Shown piece after piece: positions 1 through 6,702 of a DNA stretch of 20,113 nucleotides. The notes beneath the pieces were generated by a model. That model made no database searches. It saw only the letters and a list, made by a program, of their open reading frames with translations, and was not told where the DNA came from. Source of the stretch: Lactobacillaceae bacterium AF64-9pH9TA (lineage in GTDB: Bacteria; Bacillota; Bacilli; Lactobacillales; Lactobacillaceae); NCBI GenBank assembly GCA_027681045.1, contig JAQDCK010000023.1:1-20113 (forward strand), read 5' to 3'. A program made the position numbers and the translations under genes. How positions within the stretch are numbered: the first letter of the stretch is position 1; each line of letters starts with the position of its first letter.

Positions 1-18
1 GAAGCTGCCGCGCGAGAC

Positions 19-49
19 AAGAGTCAGACGGAAGTCTGGCTCTTTTTTT
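19..49 (+). terminator. Intrinsic terminator of an upstream gene
   Basis: AAGAGTCAGAC (19-29) pairs with GTCTGGCTCTT (34-44) around a GGAA tetraloop with one G-T wobble, and a T run follows to 49. It probably ends a transcript entering from before the window. No coding remnant of that gene can be assigned in the first 18 bases. Confidence 0.85.
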
Positions 50-71
50 GCTTGGATACTTAAGAAATGCC

Positions 72-98
72 TTGACATTAGCAAATAAATATTATAAA
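72..98 (+). promoter_or_regulatory. Candidate promoter for the riboswitch transcript
   Basis: A perfect TTGACA (72-77) is followed 15 bases later by TATAAA (93-98) in AT-rich DNA. The spacer is shorter than the ideal 17. A start near 105 would put the whole aptamer at 123-211 inside the leader, which fits. Confidence 0.5.
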
Positions 99-122
99 GT
101 TAAACTAACAATTAAATCACGT

Positions 123-211
123 GTTATATCAAGAGCTAGTGAGTGGTTACACACTTTGACCTAGCAGCAACCTGCCGACCGGTAAGGTGCTCCACTGTAA
201 ATGGATATACG
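123..211 (+). promoter_or_regulatory. SAM-I-like (S-box) riboswitch aptamer
   Basis: The element keeps the landmarks of the S-box family in order. A P1 strand GTTATATC (123-130) is followed by AAGAG (131-135). P2 is CTAG/CTAG (136-139 with 161-164), with TGA on each side as expected for a kink-turn. GCAACC lies at 167-172. P3 is closed by TGCC/GGTA (173-176 with 181-184). The conserved AGGTGCT is at 185-191. A P4-like TCCA/TGGA hairpin (191-194 with 202-205) precedes the P1 partner GATATAC (204-210). Loop AGTGG (142-146) could pair with CCACT (192-196) as a pseudoknot, although that competes with P4. P1 is AU-rich with one bulge. The ligand call is inferred from family resemblance; a SAM-I/IV variant is the main alternative. 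Confidence 0.68.
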
Positions 212-219
212 TCACTTAA

Positions 220-250
220 CCGTGTTCGTATATCGAACACGGTTTTTTTT
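220..250 (+). terminator. Riboswitch-controlled intrinsic terminator
   Basis: CCGTGTTCG (220-228) and CGAACACGG (234-242) form a perfect 9-bp stem with loop TATAT and eight T residues (243-250). CGTATATC (227-234), which spans the loop and stem edges, is the exact reverse complement of GATATACG (204-211), the 3' side of P1. Freeing the P1 strand would therefore disrupt the terminator. This is the expected geometry of a ligand-OFF transcriptional S-box switch. Confidence 0.9.
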
Positions 251-287
251 GTGACAAAGCCCCAGTGACGTTAAACAGGAGAAAAAG

Positions 288-650
288 ATGGAAAGTATAC
301 TATATGATCAACTACAATCAATGGCTTTAAAACAATACATTAAACAATTAGCACCTGAAAAACTGCAACAGCTTATTAAAAACCCCGACATTTCTGAAGC
401 GGATTTAAAATTAATACAGAAAAATACAGGAAATGAAACTATTAAACAATTAGCAACTGAAAAGTTGCAACATCTTAATAGTCAGTCCATCCAAGAGAGT
501 TTGAATTCGTATCGCAGATTACATGATGCGAGAGGTTGGGCAGCTTCCATAGCGAGAGGACAAAGTCTTAATGACCTGAAATACAGATATAAGAATGCTA
601 CCCATGATGAAAAAGTTAAAATTCGGGATATTTTACATAATGCTAATTAA
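288..650 (+). CDS. Unrecognised 120-residue protein behind an S-box-like leader
   Basis: I do not recognise this protein. The ATG at 288 follows AGGAG (277-281) with good spacing and lies 38 bases after the riboswitch terminator, so the switch should control it. The product is hydrophilic and probably mostly helical, with no signal peptide or membrane segment. Residues 18-29 (IKQLAPEKLQQL) recur at 52-63 as IKQLATEKLQHL, and the matching 36-base DNA segments (339-374 and 441-476) are also nearly identical. This points to a duplicated helical module of about 34 residues. The C-terminal half is rich in Arg, Lys and Tyr. Base composition is much more AT-rich than the following genes, and the stop codon sits at the edge of a broken GH1 gene, suggesting acquired DNA. 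A methionine-related role is only a guess from the leader. Confidence 0.6.
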   Translation: MESILYDQLQSMALKQYIKQLAPEKLQQLIKNPDISEADLKLIQKNTGNETIKQLATEKLQHLNSQSIQESLNSYRRLHDARGWAASIARGQSLNDLKYRYKNATHDEKVKIRDILHNAN

Positions 651-651
651 T

Positions 652-804
652 CTGATGGGACACTCAAAATGGTCCTGGATGAATGCCTACCGGAACCGCT
701 ACGGGCTGATCCGCGACGACATTCACACCCCGAAGAAGACCTTGAAGAAGTCAGCCTACTGGTACCGGAAGCTGAGCGATACTAACGAACTCGACGCCGA
801 TTAA
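652..804 (+). pseudogene. 3' remnant of a GH1 6-phospho-beta-glycosidase
   Basis: This frame encodes about 50 residues that resemble the C-terminal end of family 1 glycosyl hydrolases: a tryptophan pair (KWSW), NRYGL, then KKSAYWYRKLSDT. That pattern is typical of phospho-beta-galactosidase and phospho-beta-glucosidase tails. The rest of the roughly 470-residue enzyme, including both catalytic glutamates, is missing. The frame has no credible start of its own. Composition changes from AT-rich to GC-rich at about 650, so the insertion or deletion that removed the body of the gene probably lies there. The family assignment rests on a short stretch and is moderately sure; absence of function is very likely. 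Confidence 0.65.
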
Positions 805-813
805 GAAAGCGCA

Positions 814-842
814 TCGACAAGCTTTGCCGAAAAGTTTACAAT
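814..842 (+). promoter_or_regulatory. Candidate manA promoter
   Basis: TCGACA (814-819) and TACAAT (837-842) are separated by exactly 17 bases, each one mismatch from consensus. The predicted start near 849 lies downstream of the ATG at 841, which argues for the ATG at 886 as the real manA start. Confidence 0.6.
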
Positions 843-855
843 GAAAGCGGTAAAG
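842..855 (+). promoter_or_regulatory. Candidate cre (CcpA) site at the manA transcription start
   Basis: TGAAAGCGGTAAAG matches the catabolite-responsive element pattern TGWAANCGNTNWCA at 12 of 14 positions. It overlaps the predicted transcription start, a repressing position for CcpA. Short degenerate motif, so only a candidate. Confidence 0.4.
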
Positions 856-885
856 GAAAAAGTTTTTCAAGGAGAATCAAAAGAG

Positions 886-1848
886 ATGGCAGAACCATTA
901 TTTTTGGAACCTGTTTTTCATGAAAAAATCTGGGGTGGCACTGGCTTAAAAGAAGAATTTGGCTACCAGATTCCCAGCGACCACACCGGTGAAGCTTGGG
1001 CAATTTCCGCCCACCCGCATGGCCCGGCAACGATCAAGAACGGCCCTTACAAGGGGATGAAGCTGAACGAACTCTGGGACCAGCACCGGGAACTTTTCGG
1101 CAACGCTAAAGGTGACGTCTTCCCGCTTTTGACCAAGATTTTGGATGCCAACCAGGACCTGTCCGTCCAAGTGCACCCGGACAATGAATACGCCAGAATC
1201 CACGAAGGGGAGCTAGGCAAGACTGAATCCTGGTACGTGATTAAGGCCAAGCCAGGCGCCAAGCTCTACTACGGCCACAATGCCCAGACTCGGGAAGAAT
1301 TTGCTGAAATGGTGAAAAACGGGGAATGGAAGAAGCTCTTACGGACTGTCCCGGTGCATGAAGGGGACTTCTTCTACGTGCCACATGGCATGGTGCACGC
1401 TGTCGGCAGCGGCATCATGGTTTTGGAAACCCAGCAGTCCAGCGACACCACCTACCGGATGTACGACTTTGACCGAGTAGACAAGAAGACAGGCAAGCTG
1501 CGCCAGCTCCACTTGCAGCAGTCAATCGACACGGTGCAGGTGCCGTTTGAAATGCCAAATCTCAACCATGAAGAATGGGATGTTGGCGGCGTTCACGTGA
1601 CTCAGTTCGTGATGGCGGAATATTTCGGCGTCTTCAAGCTGGATGTTCGCGGCAAGGGCGACTTTGAGATCAAGGATGGCAAGTATCGCTTGCTGTCAGT
1701 CTTGGCCGGATCTTGCGACTTGACGGTCGACGGGCAGACTTACCCGCTGAAAAAAGGCGATCATCTGATTTTGCCAACGACGATTTCCTGTTATACTTTA
1801 GATGGTCAAGCAACGATTATCGCTTCCAAACCGGGCGATGAAGCTTAA
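886..1848 (+). CDS. manA: Mannose-6-phosphate isomerase, class I
   Basis: This cytoplasmic zinc enzyme interconverts mannose-6-phosphate and fructose-6-phosphate, bringing mannose into glycolysis or supplying mannose for envelope sugars. The 320-residue product has the usual length of the short Firmicutes type. Zinc ligands are visible as Q95 and H97 in SVQVHPDNEYA, E114 in GKTESWYV and H171 in VPHGMVHAVGSG. The N-terminal cupin begins with EPVFHEKIWGG, and a second smaller cupin fills the C-terminus. The start at 886 follows AAGGAG (869-874). An in-frame ATG at 841 overlaps the predicted promoter and has no ribosome site. The fructokinase follows after 39 bases with no terminator, so the two are probably cotranscribed. 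Confidence 0.95.
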   Translation: MAEPLFLEPVFHEKIWGGTGLKEEFGYQIPSDHTGEAWAISAHPHGPATIKNGPYKGMKLNELWDQHRELFGNAKGDVFPLLTKILDANQDLSVQVHPDNEYARIHEGELGKTESWYVIKAKPGAKLYYGHNAQTREEFAEMVKNGEWKKLLRTVPVHEGDFFYVPHGMVHAVGSGIMVLETQQSSDTTYRMYDFDRVDKKTGKLRQLHLQQSIDTVQVPFEMPNLNHEEWDVGGVHVTQFVMAEYFGVFKLDVRGKGDFEIKDGKYRLLSVLAGSCDLTVDGQTYPLKKGDHLILPTTISCYTLDGQATIIASKPGDEA

Positions 1849-1887
1849 AAGAAAAAATCGAGAGTTAACAGAAGCATAGGTGAGAAT

Positions 1888-2763
1888 ATGACAGATACTT
1901 TTGTAGGCAGTATTGAAGCCGGCGGCACCAAGTTTATCTTGGGCGTGCAAAACGTTGAGACTGGGGAAACCACTGCAACCAAGCGGGTGCCAACCACGAC
2001 TCCGGCGGAAACTCTGGAAGCCTGCCGGGACTTCTTCAAGGAGAACCCAGTCAAGGCCATCGGGATCGGCTCTTTTGGCCCGATCGACATCGACCCGAAG
2101 TCAGCAACTTTTGGCTACATTTCCAAGACCCCAAAGGCTGGCTGGTCAAATACTGAACTGAAGGGCTACTTTGAAAAGGAATTGGGCGTGCCAGCCGTTT
2201 TGACGACTGACGTCAACGCTTCCTGCTACGGGGAATACATTGCCCGCGGCCGGGATGATGAAAAGACCTACCTTTACATCACCATCGGGACTGGTGTTGG
2301 GGCTGGTGCCATCCAGCAAGGCCACTTCATCGGCTACACCAACCACTCAGAAATGGGCCATATGCGCATTCCTAAGCGGGCGGACGACAAGTATGAAGGC
2401 GGCTGTCCTTTCCACCACGATGCCTGTGGGGAAGGCCTGACTGCTGGCCCGACCATCAAGGGCAGAACCGGGATTCCTGGTGAAGACCTGGACCGCAGCC
2501 ACCCAGTCTTTGACTTAATTTCCTACTACGTGGCAGAGATGCTCTACAACATCTACCTGACCATCCGGCCAGACGTCATAGTTGTCGGCGGGTCAGTCTT
2601 GAACGAAGGCGACATGCCAGCGGTCAGAAAGTACTTCGCGGAAATGAACAACGACTACGTTGCCCTGCCGGACCTGGACGAACTGATCGTGCGGCCAATC
2701 GTGGCCAACAATGGTTCAGCTACCCTGGGCTGCTTTGAAATGGCCAAGGACCTGCTTAAGTAA
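1888..2763 (+). CDS. scrK: Fructokinase, ROK family
   Basis: This enzyme phosphorylates free fructose with ATP to fructose-6-phosphate, as in sucrose or mannan use. The 291-residue length is typical of ROK fructokinases. The N-terminal phosphate loop is IEAGGTKF (9-16), followed by GIGSFGPID near 58-67. The probable catalytic aspartate is D108 in TTDVNASCYGE. A second nucleotide motif is TIGTGVGAG (132-140). The ROK zinc site appears as HSEMGH (153-158) and C173-x2-H176-x3-C180 followed by GEGL. AGG at 1878-1880 serves the ATG at 1888. It follows manA closely and ends before a bidirectional terminator. Fructokinase is favoured over glucokinase by the overall sequence and the manA neighbour. 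Confidence 0.93.
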   Translation: MTDTFVGSIEAGGTKFILGVQNVETGETTATKRVPTTTPAETLEACRDFFKENPVKAIGIGSFGPIDIDPKSATFGYISKTPKAGWSNTELKGYFEKELGVPAVLTTDVNASCYGEYIARGRDDEKTYLYITIGTGVGAGAIQQGHFIGYTNHSEMGHMRIPKRADDKYEGGCPFHHDACGEGLTAGPTIKGRTGIPGEDLDRSHPVFDLISYYVAEMLYNIYLTIRPDVIVVGGSVLNEGDMPAVRKYFAEMNNDYVALPDLDELIVRPIVANNGSATLGCFEMAKDLLK

Positions 2764-2787
2764 AAAGCAAAAAAAGATAATAGCACT

Positions 2788-2825
2788 AAAAAACCAGCCC
2801 AAGCAATAGCTTGAGCTGGTTTTGT
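2788..2825. terminator. Bidirectional terminator between convergent genes
   Basis: AAAACCAGCCCAAGC (2790-2804) pairs with GCTTGAGCTGGTTTT (2809-2823) with one mismatch around AATA. A runs on the left and T on the right let it serve both the fructokinase and the leftward GGDEF-EAL gene. Confidence 0.85.
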
Positions 2826-2833
2826 TATGGGTT

Positions 2834-5695
2834 TTATTCTTGATAATGTTCTGAGGTAACAATATACACGAATGAGCTCTTTTCCTGACTGGCCAGCCAG
2901 CGCATTCTGATCTTGAATTCCAGGCCGCTGGCTTCATAACTGGCCGAAATTGCCCGGTCCTTCCCCTGGCAGCGGTCCATCTGCTCTAACAGGAATTTAT
3001 CCATGGCTTGTGTCTGAGCAATCTTTTCAGCCAGCGACGGCTGCTTGCCTCCCGTTGCCTCCAAGACGCGTTTAAGAGCGTGATTGAAGTAAAAATAGTT
3101 TATGTTATCTCCATCTTTTTCAACGATGGCCATCGGCACGTTGATATTTTCACCCAGGCTGGAATTCTGTTCCGCCTGGCTGTGGATCGGGTTGGACAAA
3201 ACGTTGACCCGGTCGATCTGGCTGTAGTAGTCGCTTAAGCTGATATCTTCCAGCTGGTCGCCAGCTTTACTCAGGAACTGCCACAATTCCTCCGGCTGCA
3301 TGGAAACCGCGAAGAGGTAGCCCTGCTGGTACTGGCAGCCAATCTCCTTGAGGAAGTCTGACTGGCTCCGGCTCTCGATCCCCTCGCATAAAGTATCGAT
3401 GCCCAGCCGCTTGGACATGTCGACGATTTCTGAAATGATAATCTTGCTCTGGGAGTTTTCGGTAAAGTTTTCCAAAAAGCCCATGTCGATCTTCAGCAAA
3501 TCGAAGTCGAAGTCCTTCGGGTTGTTCATGCTGGAGTAGCCGCTGCCAAAGTCGTCCATCCAAATCTCGTAGCCCAGGTCATGCAGCTGGGCGATGATCT
3601 TTTTCAGCTGGTCTGGGGCAGTGACAATGACTGATTCCAAAACCTCGATCTTCAGATACTTGCTTGGAATCTGGTACTGGGTCCGGATCTTCTCAATTTC
3701 CTCGACAATATCGCAGGAGTTGAAGTCAACTGGTGAGATGTTGACGGAAATTACCGGGATCGGCAGGCCCATCCGCTGGCAGCTTTGCTGCAATTGGCAG
3801 ACCTGGCGGAAAATCTCCAAATCCAGCAGGTGGATCAAGCAGGCCTCTTCCAGAATCCCGATGAACTGGTCGGGCGGAATTGCCCCCCGTTTAGGGTCAT
3901 TCCACCGGGCCAGAGCCTCAAAACTGCGGATCTGCCCGGTCAAGCTGCGGATAACTGGCTGGAAGAAGGGCTTGATATATCCATCAGCCAGGGCCTGCTT
4001 GAAGTTGATCAAGACAAAGTCCCGCCGGTCATAAAAGTCCTGGACTTCCGGCCCGTAGACGCAGTAGACCCGCTGGCGGTCAGATCCGATCAGGCGCATG
4101 GCCCGCCGGGCCATGTCGACCGTAGCGATAGCGTCCTCTTTGCCGTCCTTGGTCTGGTAGATCCCGGCCTTGATCCCAATGGAGTCGATCGAGGCTACTT
4201 TTTCAGCAATGGCCTTGATCTTTTGCTCGGCCTCACTCAGCGGGATGCAGGTTAAAAGGACAAAGTTGTCTTCCGTGTAGCGGACTAAGATGTCATCTTC
4301 CTGGTTGAAAAAGTCCCGCAAAACTCGGGAAATGGTCCGGAGTAGGTCATCCCCGCCCTGGTAGCCAAAGCGGTCATTGTAGCTGTGCATGCTAGAAATG
4401 TTGAACAGGATAACCAGGGGGTGCTGGTTATTCATGGCCAGCTTCTTAAGAAAGTTACCCGCGAAATTGTGGAAATAGTTGGCGTTTGGCAGGCCGGTGA
4501 TTTCGTCGGTAAAGAAGTTGGCTGCCCGGTCCCCGGTCTTCATGGCCTGCTTTTCAGCGTACATCTTGCTGTCGGCCTGTTTTAAAAGGTCAGTCATGGG
4601 GATTTTCTCCTTAGGGAGGTGGATGTAGCCAGTTGCTACCTGCGGAGCGGATTGCAAATGCTCGATCCGGCTGTAGTAGCCGATCCGCTCGCGGGTCAGC
4701 TGGACCAGCTTGTCGGCCTGCTTGTCGTCAGTAACCGTGATGACTGCCAAAAATTCGTCACCTCCGTAGCGGCAGACGATCCCGTCATTGCCAGTCTGTA
4801 GGACGTCGTCTAGGGCCTGGCCGATAGCCCGGATAGCATTGTCGCCTTCCACGTGCCCGTAGACGTCGTTGACTGATTTAAGCCCGTTCATGTCGATCAT
4901 GAAGAGGTAGTACTGGTCGCTGACGCCCTCTTTCCAGATGTCGTCGATGTATTCCTTGAGGTTCTCCCGGTTTCTCAGTCCGGTCAAGCTGTCGATAGTT
5001 GCTTCCTTAATAGAGAAGTTCAGCTGGTAAAGGAAGTTGAAGGTAAAGTAAAAAGTTACCGCATAAGAGTAAAGCGGCAGGGCTGTCGGCAGCATGACTT
5101 CAATAAAGCCGAAGCCCGTCATCAAGAGCGGATAGAAGCTCAAGACCAGGTAGTAGTGGCCTAAGCCGTTCTTCCGGTTGACTAAGGCATTGTAGGCCGT
5201 AACCCCGAAGACAAAGGTGGAATAGCCAATTGGTAAAAGCAGGAAGAGGGTGGAAAAGAAGGGAGTAAAGGCATTGATGCCGTTAGCGGAAAAAATCAGA
5301 TTTGGCGCGAAGAGGGAACAAACAAGGTCAAAAATAGAGATAGCGATCGGCAAGCCCAGAACAATCCGGTTCTGCCGCTTGTCTTTAGCCAGGGGCAGTT
5401 CGATCTTGCAGGCAACGAACATCAAGGTAGTATAGCTGAGGATGTTCAGAGTGATCGCCAAACAAAGACTGGCGAAATTGACCAGAGCTTCATTGCTAGG
5501 CAGGATGCGGTTCATCATAAGAGTCCGGGTCCCATCTAAAAAGAGGTAGGTGGCCTGGACGATCAAACTGACCTTGAACCAGTAGTGTGGGTGGTTGTGG
5601 TGCTTGATCTGTAATGATGATTTTAATAGCAATAAGATTATAGTTACGCAGAAATATTCAGAGACCGCGTAGGCAAATGCGCTAGTAAGTTGCAT
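2834..5695 (-). CDS. Membrane-anchored tandem GGDEF-EAL cyclic-di-GMP protein
   Basis: This 953-residue protein has about seven membrane segments in residues 8-228, then signalling domains in the cytoplasm. The first GGDEF domain (about 233-385) carries an intact GGDEF at 311-315, so diguanylate cyclase activity is plausible. No RxxD inhibitory site is seen just before it. A second GGDEF-like domain (about 393-535) has the motif degraded to TEDNF (474-478). The EAL domain (about 570-810) retains E593-A-L, N652, E684, D714-D715, K735, E771 and QGYLF (791-795), the residues expected of an active phosphodiesterase. A C-terminal segment of about 100 residues is PAS-like. The ATG is preceded by AGGGAGAAAGCC on the minus strand. 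Net direction of activity cannot be told from sequence. Confidence 0.92.
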   Translation of the reverse strand: MQLTSAFAYAVSEYFCVTIILLLLKSSLQIKHHNHPHYWFKVSLIVQATYLFLDGTRTLMMNRILPSNEALVNFASLCLAITLNILSYTTLMFVACKIELPLAKDKRQNRIVLGLPIAISIFDLVCSLFAPNLIFSANGINAFTPFFSTLFLLLPIGYSTFVFGVTAYNALVNRKNGLGHYYLVLSFYPLLMTGFGFIEVMLPTALPLYSYAVTFYFTFNFLYQLNFSIKEATIDSLTGLRNRENLKEYIDDIWKEGVSDQYYLFMIDMNGLKSVNDVYGHVEGDNAIRAIGQALDDVLQTGNDGIVCRYGGDEFLAVITVTDDKQADKLVQLTRERIGYYSRIEHLQSAPQVATGYIHLPKEKIPMTDLLKQADSKMYAEKQAMKTGDRAANFFTDEITGLPNANYFHNFAGNFLKKLAMNNQHPLVILFNISSMHSYNDRFGYQGGDDLLRTISRVLRDFFNQEDDILVRYTEDNFVLLTCIPLSEAEQKIKAIAEKVASIDSIGIKAGIYQTKDGKEDAIATVDMARRAMRLIGSDRQRVYCVYGPEVQDFYDRRDFVLINFKQALADGYIKPFFQPVIRSLTGQIRSFEALARWNDPKRGAIPPDQFIGILEEACLIHLLDLEIFRQVCQLQQSCQRMGLPIPVISVNISPVDFNSCDIVEEIEKIRTQYQIPSKYLKIEVLESVIVTAPDQLKKIIAQLHDLGYEIWMDDFGSGYSSMNNPKDFDFDLLKIDMGFLENFTENSQSKIIISEIVDMSKRLGIDTLCEGIESRSQSDFLKEIGCQYQQGYLFAVSMQPEELWQFLSKAGDQLEDISLSDYYSQIDRVNVLSNPIHSQAEQNSSLGENINVPMAIVEKDGDNINYFYFNHALKRVLEATGGKQPSLAEKIAQTQAMDKFLLEQMDRCQGKDRAISASYEASGLEFKIRMRWLASQEKSSFVYIVTSEHYQE

Positions 5696-5730
5696 GGCTT
5701 TCTCCCTATAAAATACGACATGGTCCTTAA

Positions 5731-5759
5731 TTAATATAATAACTCATTTACCATAACAA
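5731..5759 (-). promoter_or_regulatory. Candidate promoter of the GGDEF-EAL gene
   Basis: Read on the minus strand, TTGTTA (5759-5754) and TATTAA (5736-5731) are separated by 17 bases. The gene starts 36 bases further on. Both boxes deviate from consensus in an AT-rich stretch. Confidence 0.4.
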
Positions 5760-5799
5760 TAGGGCTTAGCGGATTGAAAGGATTGATTAGAAAATTAGA

Positions 5800-5813
5800 T
5801 GTTAGCGCTTTTA
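5800..5813 (+). promoter_or_regulatory. Candidate cre (CcpA) site in a divergent intergenic region
   Basis: TGTTAGCGCTTTTA matches TGWAANCGNTNWCA at 12 of 14 positions. It lies between the leftward GGDEF-EAL gene and the rightward orphan operon. The core GCGCTTTTA also occurs in the candidate site upstream of glpF (15206-15219). Confidence 0.35.
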
Positions 5814-5843
5814 ATTCACGCGGGAGTATGTTATATTTTTAAC

Positions 5844-5873
5844 TTGGAATGGATATCCTCAATTCTTCATAAT
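5844..5873 (+). promoter_or_regulatory. Candidate promoter of the orphan two-gene operon
   Basis: TTGGAA (5844-5849) and CATAAT (5868-5873) are spaced by 18 bases. Transcription would start near 5880, giving a leader of about 45 bases to the ATG at 5926. Confidence 0.4.
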
Positions 5874-5880
5874 ATAAGGG

Positions 5881-5889
5881 TTATCCACA
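5881..5889 (+). promoter_or_regulatory. Consensus DnaA box
   Basis: TTATCCACA is a perfect match to the DnaA-box consensus. It is the only perfect copy I found in this window, so this is not an origin. It falls at the predicted transcription start of the following operon. Confidence 0.45.
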
Positions 5890-5925
5890 GTTAAGTAGGT
5901 TGCTTTGAATACAGGGAAAGGCAAA

Positions 5926-6702
5926 ATGGAAGAAGTTGAAGCGGTACTTAAGCGCCTGCTGGCAGGCCGGGTATGGTCAGCCAGTTTGGGCCGGGAGCTG
6001 GAGAGCAAGAGAATCTCTTTGAGCGATTTGCTCTTGGACAAGCAAAGAAAGAATGTGATCAAGCCAGCTGACGTCACTTTAATCCGCCAGGCCCTGGGTG
6101 AACTGCAAAAGAATTTCCAGGAAGAAGTCAAGCGGGTCTTGCTGACTGAGCCGGAGCTGGCTTCTGATGCTGACCGGCTGGCCTGGCTGCTCCTGCAGCT
6201 TTTTGCCAAGAAAAGGAAGCGGGTCCGGGACTTGACGGCTGACCAACTGGCTCTCCTGCAGACTGAAGAGGCTAAGAAATACGTCCTTTTTTATGGGCCG
6301 CGGGTCTATTTCCGCAACAACGCCTGCTTTTTGACCAATACTTTCCCGGCAGAACTGGTCCATATCAACGACCTTGCCGGGCTTAAAGGACAGCCTGCAG
6401 CTTTTTCTGCCTTGTTGCAGGGAGAAGAAGTGGATGGGGAAGAACTCAGGAGCTGGCTTGACCTCTTCGGTCCCTTGTATGAAGAGAAATATTTCGGCAA
6501 ACACTACGGACCAGGCGTGGAACTGGCGGGTTTTCAAATCTCTAGCGGGAAAAGAGATCCCCGGATCTACTATGTCCTGCGCTACCTGCTCAAGGATAAA
6601 GAGCCAGAGTCAGAAGCAGAAGAAAGATCGAAAAATTTGGCCGCGATTCCTTTAAAGACGATCCTAAGGCGGAATTTAGTCTGCCACGAGGCCTTCAAAT
6701 GA
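5926..6702 (+). CDS. Unrecognised 258-residue protein, first gene of an orphan pair
   Basis: I do not recognise this protein. The ATG at 5926 follows AGGGAAAGG and is preferred over the upstream TTG at 5905. The product is soluble-looking, with no signal peptide or membrane segment. The N-terminal half (residues 1-125) is charged and probably helical, with many Leu, Lys, Arg and Glu residues. The middle (about 128-160) is more hydrophobic and aromatic (YVLFYGPRVYF, ACFLTNTFPAEL). The C-terminus is basic and contains a stretch rich in Glu and Lys. Codon use matches the neighbouring core genes, so it is not obviously foreign. Its stop overlaps the next start as ATGA, so the two genes are almost certainly translated together. 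Confidence 0.8.
   Translation: MEEVEAVLKRLLAGRVWSASLGRELESKRISLSDLLLDKQRKNVIKPADVTLIRQALGELQKNFQEEVKRVLLTEPELASDADRLAWLLLQLFAKKRKRVRDLTADQLALLQTEEAKKYVLFYGPRVYFRNNACFLTNTFPAELVHINDLAGLKGQPAAFSALLQGEEVDGEELRSWLDLFGPLYEEKYFGKHYGPGVELAGFQISSGKRDPRIYYVLRYLLKDKEPESEAEERSKNLAAIPLKTILRRNLVCHEAFK

Noticed and set aside
841..885. Earlier ATG for manA
   Set aside because: It lies within the predicted promoter -10 and has no ribosome site, while AAGGAG sits correctly before the ATG at 886.
3267..4255. Several frames of 60-156 residues overlapping the GGDEF-EAL gene
   Set aside because: The sense frame holds complete GGDEF and EAL motifs over 953 residues; the others are shadows.
5881..5889. DnaA box as part of a replication origin
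   Set aside because: Only one perfect box was found, with no cluster, no dnaA or dnaN and no AT-rich unwinding repeats next to it.
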